Below are positions 61,201 to 64,000 of a stretch of DNA of 64,000 bases, in pieces. The notes beneath the pieces are model-generated. The model was not told the DNA's origin. It ran no database searches and saw only the letters and a program-made list of their open reading frames with translations. The stretch is from NCBI GenBank assembly GCA_004194705.1, contig SADC01000175.1, forward strand, positions 62,001 to 126,000, in the 5' to 3' direction. The translations under genes and the position numbers were made by a program. Source of the DNA: Ditylenchus dipsaci (Eukaryota; Nematoda; Chromadorea; Rhabditida; Anguinidae). Every line of letters begins with the position of its first letter. Position 1 is the stretch's first letter.

Positions 61201-64000
61201 TTCGCGCGGGACACTTTTTTTATTCCTAAAATATTCAGAATTGTTTTTTCAGTAAAGTTATAATTAGATCATTAAAAAGCAGAGCCGGCACTGGAAATCG
61301 AACCCACTAACAACGATGACCACACGTCACCGCTTTACCCCTACACTACTTAGTCACATGTGCATAGTCGAACTATTTTAAGCTAATTATCTTCATTTCG
61401 ATAGCAATGACACATTCGAAAACATTGTGCCGAAAATTATCGAAGTAAAAAAAGTGTCCCGCGCGCATTCAAACATTTGAAATTCTTCGTTGTCAGCGGC
61501 GGCAATGGTCTTTTAAATGCCCTTGTGGCAAGGGACTATTCTTTTTATTCACTCAGTGTTTTTTTTAGCCTACCCTTTTTACTCGGAAATAATGAAAAAA
61601 ATTAATTTTTTTAAACAACTGCAAAAAAAACTAGCTTTAGCCTTCTAAAAGTTAAAAAAACATTTTTATGAAATGGAATAGGGCAAAAGGTCAAATGGGT
61701 GCGCATTTCATAGTTCATTTTGATGGACGATTTCCATTCTGATAGTGTGCATGGATACCGAACAGGGGCGTACGCAGGGGGGGGCACGTGCCCCCCCCCC
61801 GTCAGATTTTTCCGAAAACGGTGTAGGTAAAATGGCCTCGAAAATTTGAAAAACGGTGTAGGTAAAATGGCCTGAAAATGGCCTGGTGCCCCCCCCTCCC
61901 CCCGTCAGAAATTCCTGCGTACGCCACTGATACCGAATCTTGCCTTTTAATTTTAACAAGTCCTTTCTAGAACCTCCCAGTGACATTCGCGTAGGCTCTA
62001 ACATTAACGACGAGTTGGTGGTAGACTTCAGACCAGCTGTTGCACCCATCCCTGTCCAGGTAACTTATGTCTCAAGAGTATCCCAATAAATATATCCGAC
62101 TTTTTCTTAAAGCACTACATTGTCAAATACTGGCCAGTGGACAATCCTGAAGTGGAAGCTAAAACCATCCAAGTGGACGGCAAAAACCAAACTACTGGTA
62201 TTGTGCTGCATGAATTAGCTGTCGACACTGAATACAACTTCCGAGTGGACACTGTTCTGCAAGACGGCAAAACGCTGCCTAGTGAAATTTCATTGATTAG
62301 GACTCCAGCTGAGGGTTAGTTTGATTTTTTGGCTATTTTTTATTTTAACTCTTATTTATTTTAAGAAGTGAAATGTGATTGTTCTCACGCCTGTAGATTG
62401 GTCAGAGATGGTGACAAGGAGGTGCGTGTGGAGTGCTACTGCCCAGACGGCTATGAATTGGCGGACGACCAGCGCACTTGTGAGCAGATCAAAGAAGCTG
62501 AAAAGGAGCATACTGTTGTCCAGGTGAACTGCTGGAAATAATTTCAAGAAATTTGTTGAAACATGCATTTGAATCTCGAATAAGTGACTCCTTAGATTCA
62601 GACAATCTGTAGCTGATTTATTTGGAACTCAAGGAACAGGAAGTCTGGTTTAGGGACTCCTCATTTAGTGAGCTTATATAATCAGTCTCTAAGGGGGTGA
62701 CTAAATCTGGTAACCGAAAAATTAACAGACGGGAGTGGGTAGATGACAGTTTATCCTTGCAAATTTTCGGACTGAAAAAAGCGAAGATAACCACCAAGTT
62801 TCTTGCTAAAATTCAGCTAAAAATTATTAAGCTATAGAGGAGAACGAACTTGAGAAGGTGGCGGATAATTGAAAGTCAACTGTAACTAAATTTTTTAATA
62901 ATCATAAATCATAAAAAATCATAAAATCAAGAAACTTACTTTCCAGATCTCCCCAACTCTTGACGACATCACCCAACAAAAGCCTGTGGCGGTTGACATT
63001 TCTCAAGACACTACTGAGACAGGCACACCTGTTCCCTATGACACTACCCTGGGTGCTTCTCAGCTACCCACCGACCAATATGGCAATACAGTGACTGTGA
63101 GCACATCTACTGCCGACCGACCACCAGTTCCTACCGACGAATTGGGCAGGGAACTGCCTCTGGTCTACTTCTTCAATGGTACAGCCTTGCCGACGGATGC
63201 TTCCAACAATGTGTACAACTCTCTAGGCGAGCAAATAGCTCGCAACGAGGACAACCAACCACTTGGACCAGACTCCAAGTGCTCAAACAGAACTCCCAAG
63301 GTGACTACATATATCCACCAATGGATAAATATGGACAGCCATTGCCTACCCATTCCACCAACCTCAAGCCCATCTACACCGTGGCCAATGCTGATGGCCT
63401 TGAGTACAAGAAGAATGCCGAAGGAATGAGTGTGGATGCTGACGGCCAGCTGGTTCCTACCGACTCCTCTGGCCAGCCAGTTGGTGTCAGTGGATCTCCG
63501 CTGCCCACTGACTTCTATGGCCGATTTTTGCTGGACCGGGGTGGCACTAAAGGGCCGGATGGGGGTGGAGGAGACACGGAGGATGCGGATCAAGCTCTGC
63601 CTACTGATGACATGGGCTTTTTAATTTACCCAGTGGTCTACCCTAATGGAGAACTCTTGCCGACAACTTCCTCTGGAGTGTATGTGGATCCTCAAAGAGG
63701 TGGTGAAGAAGTGGACAGAAATGACCAAGGAATTCCGGTAGATGCGTCTGGAAAGGTTTTGCCTAAGAATGAAAAGGACCAATACGTATATAGTCGCTCG
63801 GGGGAAGGGGATCGGGGTCATTTGAGCCAATCCGGCCGGATGACTCCCTTAAAGCGACGGAGATTCAAGGCAAGCCAGTAGAACAGCTATCTGGCAGTGT
63901 TGATGAACAGTTACCTATTACTACTAGTGCTACTCCTCCCAGGCAGGTGAATGTGATCGGGCCTGATGGTCAGCCATTACCTACTGATACAAGTGGAAGG
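28111..64000 (+). CDS. dig-1: DIG-1/mesocentin-like giant matrix protein (runs off right edge)
   Basis: A giant secreted protein of basement membrane and extracellular matrix. In C. elegans DIG-1 keeps gonad and neurons in place. Forty exons were resolved from 28111 to the window edge, about 2470 residues: signal peptide, Sushi, two EGF-like, then alternating Ig (seven) and fibronectin III (eleven) domains, a third EGF-like and an LPTD-repeat region. Inter-domain introns are nearly all phase 1, as expected for modules spread by exon shuffling. Several introns are 45-60 nt but others are 1-6.6 kb and contain transposons and four of the five other host genes; the fifth, E2 copy 1, is in intron 1. 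Single-base frame corrections are needed near 28208, 47862, 57541, 63274 and 63800. Calling it dig-1 rests on architecture and on the LPTD tail, not on an alignment. Confidence 0.8.
28340..28700. mobile_element. Palindromic MITE in dig-1 intron 1
   Basis: A hairpin with GATCCCCCTGTGGTTTGGG facing CCCAAACCACAAGGGGAA. The outer arms (ATAACTTTTTTCCAGG-like) relate it to the Tc1-type MITE at 31069-31427, which has the same centre (GGTCCCCCTGCGGTTTGGG). Confidence 0.55.
29190..29400. mobile_element. Partial pogo-like MITE in dig-1 intron 1
   Basis: Left TIR CAGTCAAACCTCGATAACCC with the shared interior (GTTCCCGCCTAGGGTCCG). Right part GGTGGCGGTTTATCGAGG runs into AAACAATCGGCAAAATCGG. It lacks a clean right end. 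Confidence 0.6.
29566..30177 (-). CDS. ubc-18: Ubiquitin-conjugating enzyme E2, UBE2L3/UBC-18 type (copy 1, one-base frameshift)
   Basis: UBE2L3-type E2s take ubiquitin from E1 and pass it mainly to RBR and HECT ligases. Exons on the minus strand: 30148-30177, 29921-30098, 29772-29875, 29566-29714, joined by introns of about 45-57 nt. The implied protein is 153 residues (human UBE2L3 has 154), with HPN in KIYHPNV, catalytic Cys near residue 87 in LVCISIIS, and the C-terminal EHPLRAD-like [12 protein letters not shown] block. The C-run at 29979-29981 has three bases where copy 2 has four, so exon 2 goes out of frame after PYNK. It lies antisense in dig-1 intron 1. Confidence 0.85.
30399..30558. 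mobile_element. Iteron foldback MITE, TAATTACCCGGG unit
   Basis: Ends TAGGGTTGG and its complement. Inside, about four TAATTACCCGGG units stand on each side. Flanks GAATAAAT and GAAAAATT match at 6 of 8. Copy 2 of the segmental duplication (about 42700) lacks it, giving an approximate empty site. Confidence 0.75.
30868..32104 (+). CDS. dig-1: dig-1 exons 2-4: Sushi (CCP) domain
   Basis: Exons 30868-31042, 31479-31674, 32062-32104. After a proline-rich linker ([11 protein letters not shown]) the spaced cysteines, the [12 protein letters not shown] block and the closing [10 protein letters not shown] are typical of a Sushi/CCP domain, with an insert between the first and second cysteines. All junction phases agree. 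Confidence 0.75.
31069..31427. mobile_element. Tc1-type MITE in dig-1 intron 2
   Basis: TIR GGGTGTTTCAATAAATTC and right end GAATTTATTGAAACACCCTG, TA on both sides, with long inverted arms through the whole element. Loop centre CCCCCTGCGGTTTGGG. Confidence 0.8.
31787..31973. mobile_element. pogo-like MITE in dig-1 intron 3, cassette TCCGCCACC
   Basis: 187 bp, TA on both sides, TIR CAGTCAAACCTCGATAATCC and complement. GGTGGCGGATTATCGAG or its GGTGGCGGTTT variant recurs about five times inside. Confidence 0.9.
32159..32438 (+). CDS. dig-1: dig-1 exons 5-6: two EGF-like domains
   Basis: Exons 32159-32278 and 32331-32438. The first has six cysteines in [12 protein letters not shown]...[16 protein letters not shown] spacing, a standard EGF module. 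The second is shorter and cysteine-rich ([18 protein letters not shown]). Both start and end in phase 1. Confidence 0.8.
32500..32969 (+). CDS. dig-1: dig-1 exons 7-8: Ig domain 1
   Basis: Exons 32500-32623 and 32812-32969. I-set hallmarks: NITCAA, then IYWQR across the splice, then [11 protein letters not shown] with the second cysteine. Confidence 0.85.
33434..33777 (+). CDS. dig-1: dig-1 exons 9-10: fibronectin III domain 1
   Basis: Exons 33434-33601 and 33649-33777. GPGSAP start, Trp in [28 protein letters not shown] and a closing VSINT. Junction phase 1 throughout. Confidence 0.85.
33825..34136 (+). CDS. dig-1: dig-1 exons 11-12: Ig domain 2
   Basis: Exons 33825-33948 and 33997-34136. 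[18 protein letters not shown] and [12 protein letters not shown] give the Cys-Trp-Cys core. Confidence 0.85.
34548..34891 (+). CDS. dig-1: dig-1 exons 13-14: fibronectin III domain 2
   Basis: Exons 34548-34690 and 34738-34891, intron 47 nt. [10 protein letters not shown] start, [30 protein letters not shown]. The preceding 411-bp intron (34137-34547) shows nothing recognisable. Confidence 0.85.
35123..35347 (+). CDS. Unknown 74-codon ORF in dig-1 intron 14
   Basis: An ORF starting [20 protein letters not shown] with codon-like composition. It lies downstream of and convergent to the PABPN1 gene. I recognise no domain. A weak upstream exon-like stretch sits at 35003-35100. It may be a decayed fragment. 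Confidence 0.25.
   Translation: MIISQQSKFKKYGPKIRTTRRFQIEGMNPHDTNDFLCLFYNCGCIESDDPKEQFEKFNGAFYFSKEQIQQTNSG
35494..36287 (-). CDS. pabp-2: Nuclear poly(A)-binding protein PABPN1 / PABP-2
   Basis: PABPN1 binds nascent poly(A) tails in the nucleus and controls tail length. Minus-strand exons: 36186-36287, 35931-36122, 35752-35861, 35494-35702. Seen in order: acidic N-terminus, the coiled coil [33 protein letters not shown] (RNP2), [20 protein letters not shown] then YAFIQF (RNP1 across a splice), [15 protein letters not shown], and an Arg/Gly-rich tail ending RRPR. The reading frame slips by one base near 35628-35635 between DSLF and RRQIKV. It is nested antisense in dig-1 intron 14. Confidence 0.9.
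36456..36808 (+). CDS. dig-1: dig-1 exons 15-16: Ig domain 3
   Basis: Exon 36456-36604 and the first part of 36653-36907. [16 protein letters not shown] and [10 protein letters not shown] supply the Ig core. Intron 48 nt. Confidence 0.85.
36809..43679 (+). CDS. dig-1: dig-1 exons 16-17: fibronectin III domain 3, split by a 6.6-kb intron
   Basis: [10 protein letters not shown] and [14 protein letters not shown] end exon 16 at 36907. Exon 17 (43481-43679) resumes with [23 protein letters not shown] and DGPGIISD. The phase-0 intron 36908-43480 contains the second E2 gene, a Helitron, TTAA MITEs and the telomere-repeat element. Confidence 0.85.
36922..37402. mobile_element. Two adjacent TTAA-type palindromic MITEs (family B)
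   Basis: Two copies, about 36922-37158 and 37157-37402. Their hairpins contain CATTGAACTTCTGTACGGA, AACAAAACAAGGCCTAGAAT and complements. Ends resemble AAGGCATGG and CATGCCCC next to TTAA or TTGA. Related copies are near 15000-15240, 38712-38940 and 53790-53925. Confidence 0.65.
37479..37894. mobile_element. Foldback element, GTTAGAGTTAGAGCTCGGG iterons
   Basis: Ends ATGGCTTGTTCACGTTGTTA and its complement. Both arms contain tandem AGTTAGAG / GTTCGGGT units, and further inverted AGTTAGAGTT words lie inside. Confidence 0.65.
37895..38711. other. Intron of dig-1, no gene seen
   Basis: AT-rich; a partial copy of the 9612-9890 MITE lies at 38150-38230. A tandem duplicate of GATTGATACCTCGATAGAAA is at 38455-38492. 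No exon. Confidence 0.4.
38712..38940. mobile_element. Near-perfect palindromic MITE with TTAA duplication
   Basis: 229 bp between TTAA at 38708-38711 and 38941-38944, ends AGGGCCTGACCTCTTCC and complement. Virtually the whole element is one hairpin. Same family as 36922-37402. Confidence 0.85.
39551..40163 (-). CDS. ubc-18: Ubiquitin-conjugating enzyme E2, UBE2L3/UBC-18 type (copy 2, one-base frameshift)
   Basis: Same four-exon structure as copy 1: 40134-40163, 39907-40084, 39758-39861, 39551-39699. [15 protein letters not shown] is in frame here, but the next codon lacks one base near 39935 (CCGG in copy 1, CGG here), so this copy breaks where copy 1 is intact and the reverse. A few amino-acid differences (for example K for T near residue 13, V for F near residue 28) show that the two are separate loci or alleles. 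HPN motif and active-site Cys are conserved. Confidence 0.85.
40311..40558. mobile_element. Inverted-repeat element holding TTAGGC telomere repeats
   Basis: Arms of about 55 bp (TAGACGTTTGGCTACCAAAT; TGTTCTGTTT and complements) enclose about ten copies of CCTAAG, the nematode telomere hexamer in the GCCTAA orientation. CCGAAATTCGG is present at both borders (40300-40310, 40559-40569) but once in the other segmental copy (30318 region), so this is an insertion with an 11-bp duplication. Confidence 0.75.
41551..41960. repeat. 129-bp minisatellite, about 3.2 copies
   Basis: Units begin CCAGTACC at 41551, 41680, 41809 and 41938, an exact period of 129 bp (43 codons). It stays open on the minus strand for about 160 codons for that reason. 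Lies within the Helitron. Confidence 0.85.
42033..42370. repeat. About 139-bp minisatellite, about 2.4 copies
   Basis: Units begin ATGAATGATTCACC at 42033, 42172 and 42310 (periods 139 and 138). A second array inside the Helitron. Confidence 0.85.
42804..43480. other. End of dig-1 intron 16
   Basis: Contains a fragment of the 9612-9890 MITE (GCATCTCAACCCC at 42870), the fragment of the E2 5' end at 42928-42965 and a few CCTAAG repeats at 43151-43180. No exon until 43481. Confidence 0.5.
43734..45109 (+). CDS. dig-1: dig-1 exons 18-19: Ig domain 4
   Basis: Exons 43734-43900 and 44950-45109. [17 protein letters not shown], then [12 protein letters not shown] with the second Cys. The domain is longer than usual in its middle ([18 protein letters not shown]). 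Confidence 0.8.
44090..44510. mobile_element. Long hairpin element in dig-1 intron 18
   Basis: Arms near 44100-44175 and 44420-44500 contain GGGCGCCCGTCC / GGACGGGCGCCCC and GTCCGGACGG. Repeated GACCGTCC words fill the interior. At 44686-44746 the right end of a pogo-like MITE is also seen. Confidence 0.6.
45169..47797 (+). CDS. dig-1: dig-1 exons 20-22: fibronectin III domain 4
   Basis: Exons 45169-45269, 47527-47646, 47704-47797. [55 protein letters not shown]. The 2.26-kb intron 20 contains two large inverted-repeat elements. Confidence 0.85.
45485..46145. mobile_element. About 200-bp-arm hairpin element with a nested MITE
   Basis: Arms 45490-45655 and 45985-46140 are inverted (GTCAACTATGAATAG side; ACCGATTGCCTTGGTCCCC and GGGGGACCAAGGCAATCGGT). 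The MITE of the 9612 family (45700-45975) is inserted in the loop. Confidence 0.6.
46660..47300. mobile_element. Inverted repeat with about 175-bp near-identical arms
   Basis: 46660-46836 and 47122-47300 are near-perfect inverted copies (for example ATATATCACCATTATATGAC; CTCACACTCATTCGAAAGAA on the right arm). The loop is about 285 bp without an ORF. Confidence 0.75.
47850..48660 (+). CDS. dig-1: dig-1 exons 23-24: fibronectin III domain 5
   Basis: Exon 47850-47949 and the first part of 48435-48915. [54 protein letters not shown]. Exon 23 lacks one C at 47862-47864: upstream phase demands APLDA then PTDV, one base apart. Confidence 0.8.
48661..48915 (+). CDS. dig-1: dig-1 exon 24: Ig domain 5
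   Basis: Encoded by one uninterrupted exon (exon 24, 481 nt, shared with the previous FN3). [20 protein letters not shown] and [11 protein letters not shown] form the core. Confidence 0.85.
48916..49497. other. dig-1 intron 24, left part
   Basis: AT-rich intron, no gene or repeat arm recognised before the pogo-like MITE at 49498. Confidence 0.4.
49498..49923. mobile_element. pogo-like MITE, about 200-bp arms, cassette GGCACCCC
   Basis: 426 bp flanked by TA, ends CAGTCAAACCTCTCTACTAT and complement. The whole element is an almost perfect hairpin and includes the shared interior (GGCAAAATCGGAATCCTTAC). Confidence 0.9.
50366..50915 (+). CDS. dig-1: dig-1 exons 25-26: fibronectin III domain 6
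   Basis: Exon 50366-50500 and the first part of 50756-51033. [56 protein letters not shown]. Confidence 0.85.
50916..52149 (+). CDS. dig-1: dig-1 exons 26-27: fibronectin III domain 7
   Basis: Rest of exon 26 (to 51033) and 51930-52149. [51 protein letters not shown]. It follows the previous domain without an Ig. Confidence 0.85.
51236..51558. mobile_element. TTAA-target MITE with a tRNA-like core
   Basis: 323 bp between TTAA (51232-51235) and TTAA (51559-51562), ends AGGACCATG with long inverted arms (AATTCGAATTCGCGCGGGAC). The loop has an A-box-like TGGTGCAGTGAAAC near 51359 and a B-box-like GTTGGGTTCGACTAG near 51409. A relative lies at 61142-61512. Confidence 0.75.
52204..52891 (+). CDS. 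dig-1: dig-1 exons 28-29: Ig domain 6
   Basis: Exons 52204-52346 and 52774-52891. [19 protein letters not shown] and [11 protein letters not shown]. The 427-bp intron 28 includes a G-run at about 52397 and a tRNA-like B-box fragment near 52530. Confidence 0.85.
52945..54797 (+). CDS. dig-1: dig-1 exons 30-31: fibronectin III domain 8
   Basis: Exons 52945-53081 and 54629-54797. [33 protein letters not shown], then [28 protein letters not shown]. Confidence 0.85.
53082..54226. other. dig-1 intron 30, left part: MITE fragments
   Basis: 53400-54015 holds inverted GGACCAAGCAAAAATCG words and half of a family B MITE ending GCATGCCCTTTTAA near 53922. No gene. Confidence 0.45.
54227..54534. mobile_element. 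Iteron-armed element, ATTGCGCCACTGCA unit, 8-bp duplication
   Basis: 308 bp, ends GGGCAGCCGACAATTGCGCC and near complement. About six units on the left (54238-54330) and four on the right. CACTTTTC is duplicated at 54219-54226 and 54535-54542. Confidence 0.9.
54848..55220 (+). CDS. dig-1: dig-1 exons 32-33: fibronectin III domain 9
   Basis: Exons 54848-55019 and 55066-55220, intron 46 nt. [47 protein letters not shown]. Confidence 0.85.
55221..57007. other. dig-1 intron 33: iterons and hairpins, no gene
   Basis: 55325-55420 has CTTCCGATTTCCG iterons with inverted CGGAAATTTCGGAA. 56380-56465 has a minus-strand tRNA-like B box (GGTCACAGGTTCGACTACC). 56600-56800 is a hairpin with GTAGCTTAGATTCAGGG arms. 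No exon between 55220 and 57509. Confidence 0.5.
57008..57101. mobile_element. 94-bp iteron hairpin with 8-bp duplication
   Basis: Ends GGGCAGCGCCAGATTGCGCC and GGCGCAATCTGGCGCTGCCC-like complement. Flanks CAAAAACT (57000-57007) and CGAAAACT (57102-57109) differ at one base. Same family as 54227-54534. Confidence 0.8.
57189..57419. mobile_element. TTAA-target palindromic MITE (family A)
   Basis: 231 bp between TTAA at 57185-57188 and 57420-57423, ends AGGGCATGATCGTGCCC and near complement. Nearly identical to 12572-12805, so this family moved recently. Confidence 0.85.
57509..57810 (+). CDS. dig-1: dig-1 exon 34: Ig domain 7
   Basis: The single exon encodes [21 protein letters not shown] and [15 protein letters not shown]. 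The phase-1 entry frame ([12 protein letters not shown]) and the Ig frame differ by one base near 57541-57545 (GGTGGAAGGG). Confidence 0.8.
57876..58222 (+). CDS. dig-1: dig-1 exons 35-36: fibronectin III domain 10 (divergent)
   Basis: Exons 57876-57979 and 58030-58222. [47 protein letters not shown]. Lacks the usual Trp-Pro-Pro of strand B. Confidence 0.75.
58303..58580. mobile_element. pogo-like MITE, cassette ACCGGCACC, in dig-1 intron 36
   Basis: 278 bp, TA on both sides, TIR CAGTCGAACCTTGATAAACC and AAACCTCGATAA-type right end. CGATAAACCGGCACCC is repeated about seven times. Confidence 0.9.
59230..59660 (-). CDS. msp: Major sperm protein (MSP)
   Basis: MSP is the nematode sperm cytoskeletal and signalling protein. 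Minus-strand exons 59565-59660 and 59230-59514 (intron 50 nt) encode 126 residues, the family length, without any break. It starts [13 protein letters not shown] and continues with [64 protein letters not shown] and [16 protein letters not shown]. It lies antisense in dig-1 intron 36, divergent from the gene at 59960. Confidence 0.97.
59661..59959. promoter_or_regulatory. Bidirectional promoter between msp and the 236-residue gene
   Basis: 299 bp separates the two start codons. On the msp strand a TATATAA box lies at about 59740-59747, roughly 80 bp upstream of its ATG. WGATAA-type sites occur at about 59716-59723 (GATGATAAAG) and 59884-59891 (minus-strand AAGATAAG). C. elegans msp promoters depend on GATA sites of this sort. 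A TTTCAG at 59921-59926 before the plus-strand ATG could be a trans-splice acceptor. Confidence 0.5.
59960..60863 (+). CDS. Novel single-pass membrane protein, 236 residues
   Basis: Five exons, all phases consistent: 59960-60089, 60140-60406, 60457-60680, 60729-60773, 60819-60863. The N-terminus [18 protein letters not shown] is a membrane segment or uncleaved signal, followed by a basic stop-transfer (KKQKSKR) and a Ser/Pro/Asp-rich tail of about 200 residues ending LVICSGLK. An AATAAA signal is at 60967. An in-frame upstream ATG (59840) would lengthen the N-terminus. No domain recognised. The shared promoter with msp hints at sperm expression, which is inference. Confidence 0.75.
61142..61512. 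mobile_element. TIR element with a tRNA-like core (relative of 51236-51558)
   Basis: Inverted arms include ATTTCAAATGTTTGAATTCG and the GCGCGGGACACTTTTT word. On the minus strand the loop (61270-61370) has an A-box-like GGGTAAAGCGGTGACG and a B-box-like GTGGGTTCGATTTCC. The right end abuts TTAA (61513-61516); the left end is diverged. Confidence 0.6.
61763..61929. mobile_element. hAT-type MITE with perfect 8-bp duplication (second copy)
   Basis: 167 bp, ends CAGGGGCGTACGCAGG and CCTGCGTACGCCACTG, opposite orientation to 20978-21135. ATACCGAA is duplicated at 61755-61762 and 61930-61937. It ends only 41 bp before dig-1 exon 37. Confidence 0.95.
61971..62314 (+). CDS. dig-1: dig-1 exons 37-38: fibronectin III domain 11
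   Basis: Exons 61971-62059 and 62113-62314. [44 protein letters not shown]. The intron before it (58223-61970) hosts msp and its divergent partner. Confidence 0.8.
62366..62523 (+). CDS. dig-1: dig-1 exon 39: EGF-like domain 3
   Basis: [20 protein letters not shown] then [16 protein letters not shown]: six cysteines with the C-terminal EGF pattern, a clear echo of the EGF in exon 5. Confidence 0.75.
62524..62946. other. dig-1 intron 39
   Basis: 423 bp, AT-rich. The end of a pogo-like MITE (GGTGGCGGATAATTGAAAGT, then CAACTGTA) is at 62859-62884. No gene. Confidence 0.45.
62947..64000 (+). CDS. dig-1: dig-1 exon 40: LPTD-repeat region (open at right edge)
   Basis: A long exon of irregular 20-35 residue repeats built round (L/V)PTDxxG and YG/DG turns, for example [58 protein letters not shown]. 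Rich in Pro, Thr, Asp, Gly. Such a tail is what makes mesocentin/DIG-1 so large. Frame slips by one base at the C-run 63274-63275 and at the G-run 63800-63804. Confidence 0.8.

Overview
The window comes from a nematode that is not a close Caenorhabditis relative. The evidence is an intact major sperm protein (MSP) gene, a multi-exon DIG-1-like matrix protein, many introns of about 45-60 nt, and an interstitial run of the nematode telomere unit TTAGGC. About two thirds of the sequence is non-coding and crowded with short inverted-repeat transposons. No rRNA gene, bona fide tRNA gene or CRISPR array was seen. Layout: 1-3.1 kb holds the C-terminal exons of an Argonaute (Piwi domain), broken by several single-base frame changes. 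3.1-28.1 kb is almost pure mobile-element sequence: pogo/Tc1-like, hAT-like and TTAA-target (piggyBac-type) MITEs, iteron-armed foldback elements, a partial LTR retrotransposon on the minus strand, tRNA-like SINE-type cores, and a 2.55-kb transposon carrying exons of a DEAD-box helicase. 28.1-64 kb is one giant plus-strand gene, the DIG-1-like protein. It has a signal peptide, Sushi, EGF-like, alternating Ig and fibronectin III domains and then an LPTD-repeat region that runs off the right edge. I resolved 40 exons, about 7.4 kb of coding sequence. The large introns of dig-1 host other genes: two near-identical copies of a UBE2L3/UBC-18-type E2 (minus), a PABPN1/PABP-2 gene (minus), an MSP gene (minus) and, divergent from the MSP, a novel 236-residue single-pass membrane protein (plus). 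The E2 gene lies in a segmental duplication about 10 kb apart. Insertions present in only one copy (a Helitron, a telomere-repeat element and an iteron element) can be compared with the other copy. The most unusual signal is the repeat grammar. Many TIR elements have arms made of tandem copies of a 14-17 bp iteron. The iteron is specific to each element, is repeated in inverted orientation at the other end, and in several cases the element sits between 8-bp target duplications. A second, pogo-like set shows a variable cassette inside an otherwise fixed TIR, identical at both ends of one element but different between elements. A caution for all coding calls: the Argonaute, helicase, E2, PABPN1 and DIG-1 models each need isolated one-base corrections, mostly in homopolymers. 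This looks more like uncorrected long-read consensus than widespread gene death.
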